Part shown: positions 25,301 through 35,291 of the stretch, in pieces
How the letters are laid out: each line of letters starts with the position of its first letter
Position numbering within the stretch: the first letter of the stretch is position 1
Translations under genes and position numbers: made by a program
Assembly: GCF_013408145.1 (NCBI RefSeq)
Contig: NZ_JACBZI010000001.1
Location: 1,967,501-2,031,500 of the forward strand
Origin: Nocardioides marinus
GTDB taxonomy: Bacteria; Actinomycetota; Actinomycetes; Propionibacteriales; Nocardioidaceae
Length of the DNA stretch: 64,000 nucleotides
Reading direction: 5' to 3'
The notes under the pieces: model-generated
Database searches by the model: none
The model's input: only the letters and a program-made list of their open reading frames with translations
Told to the model about the DNA's origin: nothing

Positions 25301-25348
25301 ACCAAGGGCCGCAGCGGGTCGAGCGTGCGGCTCTCACGCGGCGTGTAG
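22319..25348 (+). CDS. sbcC: SbcC, Rad50-like ATPase subunit of SbcCD
   Basis: SMC-like ATPase of 1009 aa. Walker A GPTGAGKTSVLDAV is near residue 36, the Q-loop region TQVAMLPQGRFQAFL near 155, and long coiled coils rich in Ala, Arg and Glu follow. The zinc hook CPVC is near residue 503, the signature LSGGETFVVSLALA near 910 and Walker B LDTLFVDEGFGSLD near 940. It gates and drives the SbcD nuclease. The coiled coils are the source of a very long open antisense frame, which is an artefact. Its stop TAG is part of the -10 box of tldD. Confidence 0.93.
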   Translation: MRLHRLEVTAFGPFPETVEVDLDALSDAGLFLLTGPTGAGKTSVLDAVCFALYGDVPGDRGSAKRLRADQAAPGVRPRVELELSVAGRRLRLVRTPAWEREKLRGTGTTTEQASVVLAERLPDGEWRTLSTRLDETGHLVGDLLGMTLTQFTQVAMLPQGRFQAFLRAKSEDRHKLLQQLFRTGRFEDVEAWLREHRSGLRRESTRLQQVVADLVSRVSETADAQPPEPDSWEDSLLAWAGGLHTTAVTDRDHSASQRATAETGEARAREALERARAAHDQHRRWSRARTERAALLARGDEHARQETALADARRAVPVVLADRRHREAGAALDRLARRVTTLRAELPVALPDEQLAPHEEALLLAAGRVREALPRLAELEEIEGRLPEQADARRQARARVEACAADVAEAPDRLRAARDRLLAVQAEAAALPAHEAGLVSVREAIAAAVEARSVEAELASARAEHLAAREVTVATHERLLAVREARIESMASELAGALAVGGCCPVCGSHEHPAKAQPGPDATDAAAEKDAQRRLDDAKTEEHLRAEHVRDLETRLALLRDRAGDTDPDRSGDELTRLETACRRSRAAAEQAPRAAAALTRAEQAAADAGAALDRARAHLVEVEQQHATAVRDADRLEAEVAAAGSLARHALAGGDPDDLDPAEPELPLDGRPDLGALEPALTRRLTVVRTLRDLTHEHAAAETAVREAWAGCEEAVSEAGFDDLDAALAAAVPAEEQERLATAVEAHRTRLAAVSEVLSDAPDPDSEEPLPDLDTLTAQHASAQELLGAAHTRATTLRVRAERLGALVTELTAALEEWAPVQEQLRLATSVSSFVDGRSADNPLQMRLSAYVLAWRLSQVVAAANERLARMSDQRYSLEHTGRRGAGETRGGLSLLVRDDWSGESRDPVTLSGGETFVVSLALALGLADVIAQEAGGTELDTLFVDEGFGSLDPETLEDVMDTLDSLREGGRVVGVVSHVSEMRDRIPVQLHVTKGRSGSSVRLSRGV

Positions 25349-25351
25349 GTT
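25346..25351 (+). promoter_or_regulatory. Leaderless -10 box for tldD overlapping the sbcC stop
   Basis: TAGGTT, whose first three bases are the sbcC stop, then 6 nt to the tldD ATG. It allows tldD-tldE to be transcribed independently of sbcDC despite the 9-nt gap. Confidence 0.5.
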
Positions 25352-25357
25352 GCGGCC

Positions 25358-26895
<1,538 letters not shown>

Positions 26896-26899
<4 letters not shown>

Positions 26900-28293
26900 G
26901 CAGCCAGCAGGTCACCCCGCAGAGCCTGGTCGAGCAGGGACTGCACGCCACGGTCTCCGACGACTGCACGGTGATCGTCCGCGACTCGACCAGCGCCAAC
27001 CTGCGCTGGGCCAACAACACGCTGACCACCAACGGCGTCATGCACGGCATGGACGTCTCGGTGGTCTCCTTCGTGCGCGGCAGCCAGGGCGTGCAGGTCG
27101 GCACCGTCTCGGGCAGCGCCGCCTCCCAGGCGCAGGTCACCGAGCTGGTGCGGGCCGCCGACGCGGCCGCGCGCGCGGCCTCCCCTGCCGAGGACGCCGC
27201 CGACCTGGTGCGCGACCGGGTCAGCCCCGACTGGGACGAGTCCCCCGTCCCCACCGACATCCACGTCTACGACGTCTTCGCCCCCGCCCTCGGGGAGGCG
27301 TTCGGCCGGTCGACGGCCGCCGACCGGGTGCTCTACGGCTTCGTCAGCCACGAGATCACCACGACCTACCTCGGCTCCACCACCGGGCTGCGGCTGCGCC
27401 ACGTCCAGCCCACCGGCCACTACGGCTGTACCGGCAAGGACTCCGCCCTCACCCAGTCGGCGTGGGTCGGCGGTGCCACCCGCGACTTCAGCGACGTCGA
27501 CGCGCTGGCGATGGAGGCCGAGCTCGAGCAGCGCCTCGGCTGGGGCGAGCGGCGCGTCGACCTGCCCGCCGGTCGCTACGACACGATCCTGCCGCCCAGC
27601 GCCGTGGCGGACCTGATGATCGACGCCTACTGGTACGCCGGGGCGCGAGCCGCCCACGAGGGGCAATCGGTCTACTCGCGCCGCGGCGGCGGGACCCGGC
27701 TGGGCGAGCGTCTCGCCGCCCCCGGAGTCCGGCTCTTCTCCGATCCCGCCCACCCCGGGCTCGGGTGCATGCCCTTCGCGGCCACCGGCTCCTCCGACGA
27801 CGAGCGCTCTGTCTTCGACAACGGGCTGGCCCTCGGCTCGACCGACTGGATCCGCGACGGCGAGCTGACCTCGCTGGTGCAGACCCGGCAGACGGCCGCG
27901 ATGACCGGCCAGCCGGTCACGCCGTACGTCGACAACCTGGTGCTCGAGGTCGACGGCGGCACCGGCGACGTCATGGACCTCGTGCGGGGCACCGAGCGTG
28001 GTCTGCTGGTGACCTGCCTGTGGTACATCCGCGAGGTCGACCCGCAGTCGTTGCTGCTGACCGGGCTGACCCGCGACGGGGTCTACCTCGTGGAGGACGG
28101 CGAGATCACGGGCCTGGTCAACAACTTCCGGTGGAACGAGAGCCCGGTCGACCTGCTGCGCCGCTTCTCCCACGCCTCGTCGACCGTGCCCAGCTTCAGC
28201 CGCGAGTGGGGCGACGACTACTTCAGCCGCACCGCCACCCCGGCGCTGCGGGTGCCGGACTTCAACATGTCCAGCGTCTCCCAGGCCCGCTGA
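26896..28293 (+). CDS. tldE: TldE/PmbA, partner of TldD
   Basis: TldE-like subunit, 465 aa, with the common N-terminal domain ([19 protein letters not shown]) and no HExxxH motif, as expected for the non-catalytic partner. Motifs shared with TldD include GLYVV-like [16 protein letters not shown] and a C-terminal [18 protein letters not shown] start overlaps the tldD stop; AGGAGGGCGG lies just upstream. In the cytosol it forms the substrate channel with TldD. Confidence 0.9.
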
Positions 28294-28375
28294 AGATCTT
28301 CACGCGCCGGTGCAACCGCACCGGACGCTGCGGCGTACTCCTGTCGACATCACATCTCACCAGGAGAAGCCCAGC

Positions 28376-28927
28376 ATGCGCACCGTCCCCGGCCACGCGG
28401 CCACCACCCTGCTCACCACCACCCTGCTCGGCGCCGGCCTGCTCACCGGCAGCCTGGCCGCCGGCGCGGCCGCGGTCACGGCCGAGCCGACGCAGACCAC
28501 CACCACGACCCACGAGCGCGGCCACGTGCTGGAGTGCACCGGCACCTGGCGCACCCGGCCGGTCTTCGCCTCCGTCTACGAGAACAGCGAGTTCGGCCAC
28601 GAGGTCTTCGTCCACGTCGGTGACGACGGCGACGAGGTCGGCGCCACCCGCCGCCCCACGACCCCGATGATCGAGGACGGCGAGGTCGCCGCCTGGGTCC
28701 GGCTCGACGGCCGCCGGGCGCGCCTCACCGGGACGGCCGAGCGGTTCGGCAAGCGGATCGCGGTGCACGAGGAGTTCGACGACGCCGGCCAGCACGTCGT
28801 CGTGGACGGCTTCCACAAGCGCCTCGACGCCACGCTCACCATGACGTGGCGCAAGAAGACGGTGCCGCTGAGCTGCGACACCGCCTTCCGTTACGACCTG
28901 ACGGTGGAGAAGACCCCCGTCGAGTGA
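28376..28927 (+). CDS. Secreted protein of unknown function
   Basis: Protein of 183 aa with a clear N-terminal signal: about 35 residues with a long Leu/Ala/Gly hydrophobic core (TLLGAGLLTGSLAAGAAAV) ending near VTA, and no lipobox cysteine. The mature part has a short Thr-rich stretch, then an acidic globular domain with two cysteines (ECTGTW, LSCDTAF) that could form a disulfide. CAGGAGAAG lies 7 nt before the ATG. I do not recognise the family. It converges on gcvP with a 16-nt gap. Confidence 0.75.
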   Translation: MRTVPGHAATTLLTTTLLGAGLLTGSLAAGAAAVTAEPTQTTTTTHERGHVLECTGTWRTRPVFASVYENSEFGHEVFVHVGDDGDEVGATRRPTTPMIEDGEVAAWVRLDGRRARLTGTAERFGKRIAVHEEFDDAGQHVVVDGFHKRLDATLTMTWRKKTVPLSCDTAFRYDLTVEKTPVE

Positions 28928-28943
28928 CCCGTCGACCGGGACC

Positions 28944-31775
28944 TCAGTCGGCGAAGGCCTCCAGCGGCGGGCAGGCGCACACGAGGTTCCGGTCGCCGTA
29001 GGCCTGGTCGATGCGGGCCACGGGCGGCCAGTACTTGTCCGGGTCGATGCCGGTCGGGAAGACCGCCAGCTCACGGGAGTAGGGCCGGTCCCACTCCCCG
29101 ACGAGGGCGCGGGAGGTGTGGGGGGCTCGTCTCAGCGGCGAGTCCTCCGCACTCCACTCCCCCGCGGCCACCCGGTCGACCTCGCCCTTGATCGCGATCA
29201 TCGCGTCGCAGAACCGGTCGATCTCCCCGAGGTCCTCGGACTCGGTGGGCTCGACCATCAGCGTGCCGGCGACCGGGAAGGACATCGTCGGCGCGTGGAA
29301 GCCGTAGTCGACCAGGCGCTTGGCCACGTCGTCGACGGTGACACCGGTGTCCTTGGTGATGCCGCGGACGTCGAGGATGCACTCGTGGGCCACCAGCCCG
29401 TTGTGCCCTCGGTAGAGCACCGGGAAGTGCTCGTCGAGCCGCGCGGCGACGTAGTTGGCCGCCAGCACCGCCGTCGCGGTGGCCCGGGTCAGGCCCTCGG
29501 CACCCATCATCCGCACGTAGGCCCACGAGATCGGCAGGATCCCCGCCGAGCCGTAGGGCGCGGCCGAGATCGGGCCGATGCCGCTGCGACGCTCGGGGTC
29601 GGGGTGCATCCCGTGCGAGGGGAGGTACGGCGCCAGGTGGGCGCGCACGGCCACCGGGCCGACACCCGGGCCGCCGCCGCCGTGGGGGATGCAGAAGGTC
29701 TTGTGCAGGTTCAGGTGCGAGACGTCACCGCCGAACTCACCGGGTCGGGCGTACCCGAGCAGCGCGTTGAGGTTGGCGCCGTCGACGTACACCTGCCCCC
29801 CGTGGTCGTGGACGATCTTGCACAGCTCGGTGATCCCCTCCTCGTAGGCGCCGTGCGTCGAGGGGTAGGTCACCATGATCGCGGCCAGCGTCTCGGCGTG
29901 CTTCTCGCACTGCGCGCGCAGGTCGTCGAGGTCGACCGAGCCGTCGTCGGTCGACTTGACGACGACGACGCGCATCCCGGCCATCACCGCGGAGGCGGCG
30001 TTCGTCCCGTGGGCCGAGCTCGGGATCAGGCAGACGTCGCGCTGGGAGTCGCCGTTGCCGAGGTGGTACCCGCGGATCGCCAGCAGGCCGGCGAGCTCGC
30101 CCTGGGAGCCGGCGTTCGGCTGGATCGAGACGCGGTCATAGCCGGTCACCTCGGCCAGCCAGCCTTCGAGGGTGGAGACCAGCTCGTGGTAGCCCTCGGC
30201 GTCCTTGGCCGGGACGAACGGGTGCAGATCGGCGAAGCCGGGCAGGGAGACCGGCTCCATCTCGGTGGTGGCGTTGAGCTTCATCGTGCACGACCCGAGC
30301 GGGATCATCCCGCGGTCCAGGGCGTAGTCGCGCCCCGAGAGCCGGCGCAGGTAGCGCAGCATCTGGGTCTCGGAACGGTGCCCGTGGAAGGTCTCGTGCG
30401 TGAGGTACTCGGTGGTCCGCGCCAGCTCCGCCGGCAGCGCGTCGACGGGCTCGACCTCGCCGGGCGTGACGCCGAACGCGGCGTGCAGCGCGCGCAGGGT
30501 GCCGGCCGTGCTGACCTCGGAGAACGACAGGCCCACCGTGTCGGCGTCGACCCGCAGCAGGTGCAGGTCCTCGGCGCGTGCGGCAGCCACCACCTCGTCG
30601 GCCCGGCCGGGCACCGCGACCCGGATCGTGTCGAAGAACTGCTCAGTGAGCACCTCGAGCCCGGCGCGGCGCAGCGAGGCGGCCGCGCGCGCGGCGAGGC
30701 CGTGGGTGCGCTGCGCGATCGCGCGCAGCCCGTTGGGACCGTGGTAGACGGCGTACATCCCGGCGACGACGGCCAGCAGCACCTGGGCGGTGCAGATGTT
30801 GGAGGTCGCCTTGTCACGGCGGATGTGCTGCTCACGGGTCTGCAGCGCCAGGCGGTACGCCGGGCGACCCTCGGCGTCGACCGAGACCCCGACCAGGCGG
30901 CCGGGCAGGTGCCGCTCCAGGCCCTCCTTGACCGACATGAACCCGGCGTGGGGACCACCGTGGAACAGCGGGACCCCGAAACGCTGCGAGGAGCCGACCG
31001 CGATGTCGGCGCCGAGCTCGCCCGGCGACTCCAGCAGGGTCAGCGCGAGCAGGTCGGCGGCGACGACCGCGAGCCCGCCGCGCTCGTGCACGGCCTCGAT
31101 GGCCGGGCGGGGGTCGCGGACCGCCCCGGAGGCGCCCGGGTACTGCACCAGCACGCCGCACACCTGCTCCAGCTCTGCCGGGAGACCGGCGGAGACGTCG
31201 GCGACGACGACCTCGATGCCCATCGCCTCGGCGCGGGTGCGGACCACCTCGATGGTCTGCGGCAGCGCGTCGGCGTCGACGACGAAGGGTCCGGCGGCCT
31301 TACGGTTGGCCCGCCGCACCAGCGTCATCGCCTCGGCGGCGGCAGTGCCCTCGTCCAGCAGCGAGGCGTTGGCGGTCGGCAGGCCGGTCAGGTCGCCGAT
31401 CACAGTCTGGAAGTTGATCAGCGCCTCGAGCCGGCCCTGGGAGATCTCGGGCTGGTACGGCGTGTACGCGGTGTACCAGCTGGGGTCCTCGAGCACGTTG
31501 CGCCGGATCACCGGCGGGGTGATCGTGCCGTGGTAGCCCAGCCCGATCATCGGCTCGGCCGGCCGGTTGCGGGCGGCGAGCTCGCGCAGCTCCTGGGCCA
31601 CTCGGGCCTCGGTGGCGGGCTCGGGGAGGCCCAGCGAGGCAGCCGAACGGATGCCGCCGGGCACCGCGGCCGACATCAGGGCCTCGAGGGAGTCGAATCC
31701 GAGGCGGGCCAGCATGGCCTCGACGTCGGCGGGACGGGGGCCGATGTGGCGATCGGCGAACGGCACGGATGACAC
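28944..31775 (-). CDS. gcvP: Glycine dehydrogenase (P protein of the glycine cleavage system)
   Basis: PLP-dependent glycine decarboxylase, 943 aa, fused alpha-beta type. Near the N-terminus are [17 protein letters not shown] and the [15 protein letters not shown] motif; the PLP lysine is in [19 protein letters not shown] near residue 690. It decarboxylates glycine and passes the aminomethyl group to the GcvH lipoyl arm. The GTG start was chosen because the protein homology begins there and GAGGAG lies about 10 nt upstream; longer frames run into the riboswitch. Glycine sensing by that riboswitch is the likely control. Confidence 0.92.
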   Translation of the reverse strand: MSSVPFADRHIGPRPADVEAMLARLGFDSLEALMSAAVPGGIRSAASLGLPEPATEARVAQELRELAARNRPAEPMIGLGYHGTITPPVIRRNVLEDPSWYTAYTPYQPEISQGRLEALINFQTVIGDLTGLPTANASLLDEGTAAAEAMTLVRRANRKAAGPFVVDADALPQTIEVVRTRAEAMGIEVVVADVSAGLPAELEQVCGVLVQYPGASGAVRDPRPAIEAVHERGGLAVVAADLLALTLLESPGELGADIAVGSSQRFGVPLFHGGPHAGFMSVKEGLERHLPGRLVGVSVDAEGRPAYRLALQTREQHIRRDKATSNICTAQVLLAVVAGMYAVYHGPNGLRAIAQRTHGLAARAAASLRRAGLEVLTEQFFDTIRVAVPGRADEVVAAARAEDLHLLRVDADTVGLSFSEVSTAGTLRALHAAFGVTPGEVEPVDALPAELARTTEYLTHETFHGHRSETQMLRYLRRLSGRDYALDRGMIPLGSCTMKLNATTEMEPVSLPGFADLHPFVPAKDAEGYHELVSTLEGWLAEVTGYDRVSIQPNAGSQGELAGLLAIRGYHLGNGDSQRDVCLIPSSAHGTNAASAVMAGMRVVVVKSTDDGSVDLDDLRAQCEKHAETLAAIMVTYPSTHGAYEEGITELCKIVHDHGGQVYVDGANLNALLGYARPGEFGGDVSHLNLHKTFCIPHGGGGPGVGPVAVRAHLAPYLPSHGMHPDPERRSGIGPISAAPYGSAGILPISWAYVRMMGAEGLTRATATAVLAANYVAARLDEHFPVLYRGHNGLVAHECILDVRGITKDTGVTVDDVAKRLVDYGFHAPTMSFPVAGTLMVEPTESEDLGEIDRFCDAMIAIKGEVDRVAAGEWSAEDSPLRRAPHTSRALVGEWDRPYSRELAVFPTGIDPDKYWPPVARIDQAYGDRNLVCACPPLEAFAD

Positions 31776-31827
31776 GGGGTCGGGGCTCCTCGGGGCGGTG
31801 GACGTCCGGGTGCCTCCCCCTCTGTCA

Positions 31828-31966
31828 CGTCCGTCCGTCACCGGACGGGGTCGCTCCAGAGTTGCCTGGCCCACGCGGTCCGGTGGCCTGAGAGGTTCCG
31901 GGGAGGAATTGCCCCTTCGGCGCCCCCTGCGGTGGCAGAGGGACTCTCCCGTGCGGGATGTGCAGC
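31828..31966 (-). promoter_or_regulatory. Glycine riboswitch upstream of gcvP
   Basis: Read on the minus strand, the leader contains the conserved glycine-aptamer blocks in order: GGGAGAGTCC, GGCGCCGAAGGGGCAA, CTCTCAGGC and a closing GGGCCAGGCAACTCTGG. Only one aptamer is visible. Directly 3' of it, CCGTCCG and CGGACGG (arms at 31831-31837 and 31842-31848) form a 7-bp hairpin that could be the expression platform. Glycine binding normally switches on cleavage-system genes. Confidence 0.9.
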
Positions 31967-32002
31967 GGGGAGGAATCTACCAGCCCCCGCGAGGGTGCGG
32001 GC

Positions 32003-32605
32003 TCAGCCCGCGCTGCGTGCCGCGCGCCGGGCCGCGAGCTCGTCGCCGGCGGTGCTCGCCGCGGCGTCGTCCTCGGCGGTGCGCTCGGAGGGCAGCTCGG
32101 CGAGGGTGCCCTCGATCTCGCGCCACACACCGCCGATGGCGATGCCGAAGACGCCCTGTCCGCCCTGGAGCAGGTCGATGACCTCGTCGTTGGAGGTGCA
32201 CTCGTAGACCGAGGCCCCGTCGCTCATCAACGTCACGCGGGTGAGGTCGTCGGTGCCGCGCTCGCGCAGGTGCGAGACCGCGGTGCGGATCTGCTGCAGC
32301 GAGATGCCGGCGTCGAGCAGTCGCTTGATCACCTTGAGGATCAAGATGTCGCGGAAGGAGTAGAGGCGCTGGGAGCCCGAGCCCTTGGCGCCGCGCACGG
32401 TGGGCTCGACCAGGCCGGTGCGGGCCCAGTAGTCGAGCTGGCGGTAGGTGATGCCCGCGGCGTTGCAGGCCGTGGGCCCGCGGTAGCCGAGGTCGCTGGG
32501 CAGCGGCGAGACGTCGTCGGTGAAGAGGAGTCCCTGCTCGTCGGCTGCCTCGGCCGCGCGTGCGACGTCGACGCCTGTGCGCAGCTCCTGCTCGTGCTCG
32601 TTCAC
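32003..32605 (-). CDS. MerR-family regulator (Rv1830-like)
   Basis: DNA-binding protein of 200 aa. The MerR helix-turn-helix is GPTACNAAGITYRQLDYWAR near residue 45, followed by RLYSFRDILILKVIKRLLD and a conserved C-terminal LLQGGQGVFGIA. It corresponds to Rv1830 in the block gcvH-garA-Rv1828-Rv1829-Rv1830-gcvP. The GTG start has GGAGGA 7 nt upstream. It is preceded by a 323-bp leader/promoter region full of inverted and direct repeats. The C-terminal ~40 residues are Ala/Arg-rich and low complexity. Confidence 0.85.
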   Translation of the reverse strand: MNEHEQELRTGVDVARAAEAADEQGLLFTDDVSPLPSDLGYRGPTACNAAGITYRQLDYWARTGLVEPTVRGAKGSGSQRLYSFRDILILKVIKRLLDAGISLQQIRTAVSHLRERGTDDLTRVTLMSDGASVYECTSNDEVIDLLQGGQGVFGIAIGGVWREIEGTLAELPSERTAEDDAAASTAGDELAARRAARSAG

Positions 32606-32628
32606 GCGGGTCCTCCGGTGTCTACTCC

Positions 32629-32720
32629 GTTCACCGTAACTCCCAGGGGGAAGACGTCGCAGGCGTTCCCGGGCGGGAGGACCACAACGGTGGAGTTACA
32701 ACAGAGACGGTTCACCGTAA
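32629..32720. promoter_or_regulatory. Direct and inverted repeats upstream of the Rv1830-like gene
   Basis: GTTCACCGTAA occurs twice (32629-32639 and 32710-32720), 81 bp apart. An 8-bp inverted pair GTAACTCC (32636-32643) and GGAGTTAC (32692-32699) lies between. All are within about 115 bp of the start codon, so they are candidate binding sites for a regulator, possibly one of the two MerR proteins encoded here. Confidence 0.5.
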
Positions 32721-32789
32721 GCCCGCCCACCGACAGGGTCAAAGACTCTCGCGGCGTGTCGAACCCTCAACCTGAGACTGAGACTTCCC

Positions 32790-32919
32790 GCCGAACCGGC
32801 GTATTGATACGCCGGCTCGGCGTACGCAACGGGTCGAACCGGCGTATTGATACGCCGGCTCGGCGTACGCAACGGGTCGAACCGGCGCAGACGTCCGGGA
32901 GGACGCGCCGGCTCGGCGT
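32790..32919. repeat. Tandem 43-bp palindromic repeats
   Basis: Two identical 43-bp units (32793-32835 and 32836-32878) and a diverged third (32879-32919). Each of the first two contains CCGGCGTAT-TG-ATACGCCGG. With flanking bases the first stem is 15 bp per arm with a single mismatch. The third unit keeps the outer CCGGCGC/GCGCCGG stem but has a different inner stem (GTCC/GGAC), a compensated change suggesting that the hairpin, not its tip, is kept. The array lies just downstream of the nuclease gene stop. Confidence 0.85.
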
Positions 32920-32928
32920 GGAGGCGCC

Positions 32929-33402
32929 TCAGTCCGAGGGGGCCTCGAAGTCCTCGGGCGTGACGTGGTCGAGGAACTCGCGGAACTTCTCCACCTCGTC
33001 CTCCTGCTCGGCCGGGACGGCCAGGCCGGCCTCGTCGAGCACCTCCTCGGCGCACACGATGCGTGACCCCGTGCGCAGGGCGAGGGCGATGGAGTCCGAG
33101 GGACGGGCGGAGACCTCGGCACCGGAGGCCAGGACCAGCGTCGCGAAGAACACCCCGTCCTTGACGTCGGTGATCCGGACCTCCTCCAACGCGTTGTCGG
33201 TCGCCTCGAGCACGTCCTTGAGCAGGTCGTGGGTCAGCGGCCGCGGCGGCGTCACCCCCTGCTGGGCGAAGGCGATGGCCGTGGCCTCGACCGCGCCGAT
33301 CCAGATCGGCAGGTAGCGGTCGCCCGCCACCTCGCGCAGCAGGACGATCGGCTGGTTCGAGGGCATCTCGACCCGGACTCCCATGACGTCCACCTCACGC
33401 AT
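32929..33402 (-). CDS. Bifunctional nuclease family protein (DUF151)
   Basis: DUF151/BFN-domain protein, 157 aa, starting MREVDVMGVRVEMPSNQPIV and containing YLPIWIGAVEATAIA, LTHDLLKDVL and SARPSDSIALALRT, all typical of the family. Plant members have nuclease activity; the bacterial role is not settled. It corresponds to Rv1829. TAGGCT lies 7 nt before the ATG, suggesting a leaderless promoter independent of the upstream gene. The C-terminus is acidic. Confidence 0.88.
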   Translation of the reverse strand: MREVDVMGVRVEMPSNQPIVLLREVAGDRYLPIWIGAVEATAIAFAQQGVTPPRPLTHDLLKDVLEATDNALEEVRITDVKDGVFFATLVLASGAEVSARPSDSIALALRTGSRIVCAEEVLDEAGLAVPAEQEDEVEKFREFLDHVTPEDFEAPSD

Positions 33403-33444
33403 GTCGCCCAGCCTACGCGCCGACCGGCAGCACCACAGGGAGGG

Positions 33445-34194
33445 TCAGCGCGAGAGACCGGTCTTGACCAGCGTCGCGTGCAGCCGGACCGACAACGCGG
33501 CGATCTCGGAGGCTGCATCGGCGGCGCGCGCGCTGGCCGCCGCGTCGCGGCCACGCTCCAGCGGGGCCACGACCTGCTGGACCAGGCCGACCTCGCGGTC
33601 GGCGGCGGCCTTGAAGGCACGCAGGTGGCGCGGCTCGATGCCGAAGTCGGCGAGCTCGCGCGCGGTGCGGGCGACCACGAGGGCGTCGGTGTCGTAGTGG
33701 CCGGTCCCCGGGCGCGGGGAGAGCAGGCCGAACTGCTCGAGCTGCTCGAGCAGCTCCTCGGAGACCTCGGCCACCTTCAGCAGCTCCTTGCGCGAGAGCC
33801 GCAGGTCGTCGCGGCGACGGAACGACTCCGGGCTCGGCATGCCGTCGGCGGCCAGCGCGACGGTCGGCACCGTGGGCACGACCGGCTCGATCGGGGGCGG
33901 CTCCAGCCCCCGGTCGATGGCGTCGAGGTGCTCACCGATCACCTTCAGCGGCAGGTAGTGGTCGCGCTGCATCCGCAGCACGTAGCGCAGTCGGGTGACG
34001 TCCTCGGCGGAGAACTTGCGGTAGCCCGCGGGGGTGCGCTCGGGCTTGATCAGCCCCTTGTCCTCCAGGAAGCGGATCTTGGGGATCGTGACACCGGGGA
34101 AGTCCGGGCGCAGCTGCTCGAGCACCTGCCCGATGTTCATCCGGGCCGAGCCGGAGGAGTGGGCTCCCGAGGAGGAGGCGGAGCCGGTGGTCAC
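33445..34194 (-). CDS. ftsR: FtsR-like MerR-family regulator (Rv1828-like)
   Basis: MerR-type regulator of 249 aa. After a Ser-rich N-terminal extension of about 18 residues comes MNIGQVLEQLRPDFPGVTIP, then KIRFLEDKGLIKPERTPAGYR, the winged helix, and the RDHYLPLKVIGEHLD dimerisation region. The C-terminal helical domain (LRLSRKELLKVAEVSEELLEQL) resembles a second HTH. In Corynebacterium the orthologue FtsR activates ftsZ; in mycobacteria it is Rv1828. GTG start, 3 nt after the FHA gene stop. The orthology is by sequence pattern and position. Confidence 0.85.
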   Translation of the reverse strand: MTTGSASSSGAHSSGSARMNIGQVLEQLRPDFPGVTIPKIRFLEDKGLIKPERTPAGYRKFSAEDVTRLRYVLRMQRDHYLPLKVIGEHLDAIDRGLEPPPIEPVVPTVPTVALAADGMPSPESFRRRDDLRLSRKELLKVAEVSEELLEQLEQFGLLSPRPGTGHYDTDALVVARTARELADFGIEPRHLRAFKAAADREVGLVQQVVAPLERGRDAAASARAADAASEIAALSVRLHATLVKTGLSR

Positions 34195-34197
34195 GGC

Positions 34198-34716
34198 TCA
34201 GGCGCCCTCGTGGCCGGAGAAGAAGACCAGGCGGTACTTGCCGACCTGGACCTCGTCCCCGTCCTTGAGCTGGACGGTGTCGATGCGGTCGCGGTTGACG
34301 TAGGTGCCGTTGAGGCTGCCCACGTCGGAGACCGTGAACGTCGCACCCTGCCGGTCGAAGACCGCGTGCCGGCGCGAGACGGTGACGTCGTCGAGGAAGA
34401 TCTCGCTGTCGGGGTGACGGCCCGCGGTCACCTTGTCGGTGTCGAGGAGGAACCGGTTGCCCGACCCGGGACCGCGCTGCACCACGAGCAGGGCGTGACC
34501 CACGGGCAGGGCGTCGACGGCCGCGGCGTCCACCGGGTTCAGCTGGCGGTCCGAGGTCTCCACCCGCGGGTCGCCGGCGGCGATGGAGATGGTCGCGGTC
34601 GTCTCGCCCCGCGAGGGCTCGTCAGGGGCGTCCGGCGTGACCAGACGGGTGCCGCACTGGGAGCAGAAACGGGCGTCGTCGGGGTTCTGCCGACCACAGG
34701 CGGTGCAGAACGGCAT
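34198..34716 (-). CDS. garA: GarA/OdhI-like FHA protein with N-terminal zinc ribbon
   Basis: Protein of 172 aa. Residues 1-24 are a zinc ribbon (CTACGRQ...FCSQCG, two CxxC pairs). Residues about 40-50 carry ETTATISI, matching the ETT phosphorylation motif of GarA/OdhI. The FHA domain covers about 75-165 with GRHPDSEIFLDD, SRRHA and SLNGTYVN. GarA/OdhI, phosphorylated by PknB/PknG, inhibits 2-oxoglutarate dehydrogenase and so controls glutamate metabolism. The zinc ribbon is not part of the mycobacterial protein. Located between gcvH and ftsR, as Rv1827. Confidence 0.85.
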   Translation of the reverse strand: MPFCTACGRQNPDDARFCSQCGTRLVTPDAPDEPSRGETTATISIAAGDPRVETSDRQLNPVDAAAVDALPVGHALLVVQRGPGSGNRFLLDTDKVTAGRHPDSEIFLDDVTVSRRHAVFDRQGATFTVSDVGSLNGTYVNRDRIDTVQLKDGDEVQVGKYRLVFFSGHEGA

Positions 34717-34814
34717 CGGGGTCTCCTCGGGTGGTGGACTCGCGTCGCGGGACGCTTCCCAACCCTCACCCCCGAGTGGAGGGTGATGGTGTGGGAGAAC
34801 CTATCAGCCGAGCC

Positions 34815-34839
34815 GTCCCGTTCAACTCCGAACGGGGAC
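34815..34839 (-). terminator. Hairpin after gcvH
   Basis: CCCGTTC and GAACGGG form a 7-bp stem with a 6-nt loop, extended by GTC/GAC with a bulge. It is about 40 nt after the gcvH stop and about 100 nt before the FHA gene. No T-tract follows, so termination may be partial. A TAGGTT box (minus strand, 34798-34803) follows and may be the FHA gene promoter. Confidence 0.4.
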
Positions 34840-34877
34840 GACCGGCACCGGGCTGACGAGGAGCCCGCCGGGGGCGC

Positions 34878-35261
34878 TCAGCCCTCGAGCGAGGCCTCGT
34901 AGGTCGCGGCGTCCATCAGGCCCTCGGCGGCCGAGCCGGTCGGTCGGACCTCGAAGAGCCAGCCGCCGCCGTACGGGTCGTTGTTGACCAGCTCGGGGGT
35001 CGCGTCGAGCGACTCGTTGCGGGCCACGACCTCACCGGTGACGGGGGCGTAGACGTCGGAGACCGACTTGGTCGACTCCAGCTCGCCGCACGTGCTGCCG
35101 GCCTCGACGCTCTCCCCCACCTCGGGCAGGGAGACGTAGACGATGTCACCGAGGGCGTCCTGGGCGTAGTGGGTGATGCCGATGCGCACCGCGCCCTCGT
35201 GCTCGCCCGGGGTGCGGACCCACTCGTGCTCCGCGGTGTACTGCAGGTCGTCGGGGTACAA
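34878..35261 (-). CDS. gcvH: Glycine cleavage system H protein
   Basis: Lipoyl carrier protein, 127 aa. The lipoylated lysine is Lys65 in ESTKSVSD, with the H-protein signature GDIVYVSLPEVGESV before it and NDPYGGGWLFEV after. It carries the aminomethyl group from GcvP to GcvT (not in this window). The start appears to be TTG, since homology begins YPDDLQYTAEHEW and AGGAG lies 7 nt upstream with no ATG or GTG nearby. gcvH is about 3 kb from gcvP, in the same direction, with regulators between. Confidence 0.93.
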   Translation of the reverse strand: MYPDDLQYTAEHEWVRTPGEHEGAVRIGITHYAQDALGDIVYVSLPEVGESVEAGSTCGELESTKSVSDVYAPVTGEVVARNESLDATPELVNNDPYGGGWLFEVRPTGSAAEGLMDAATYEASLEG

Positions 35262-35291
35262 GAGTCTCTCCTGGGGTCGGGTGTCGGCAGG

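Noticed and set aside
29118..31772. Long open frame antisense to gcvP
   Set aside because: Shadow of a confirmed gene; low-complexity translation and no start signal.
31775..31874. Upstream extension of GcvP to a start at 31874
   Set aside because: It would translate the riboswitch expression platform; protein homology begins at the GTG at 31775.
32793..32919. Possible CRISPR array
   Set aside because: Only two exact units and a partial one, directly abutting with no spacers, and no cas genes in the window.
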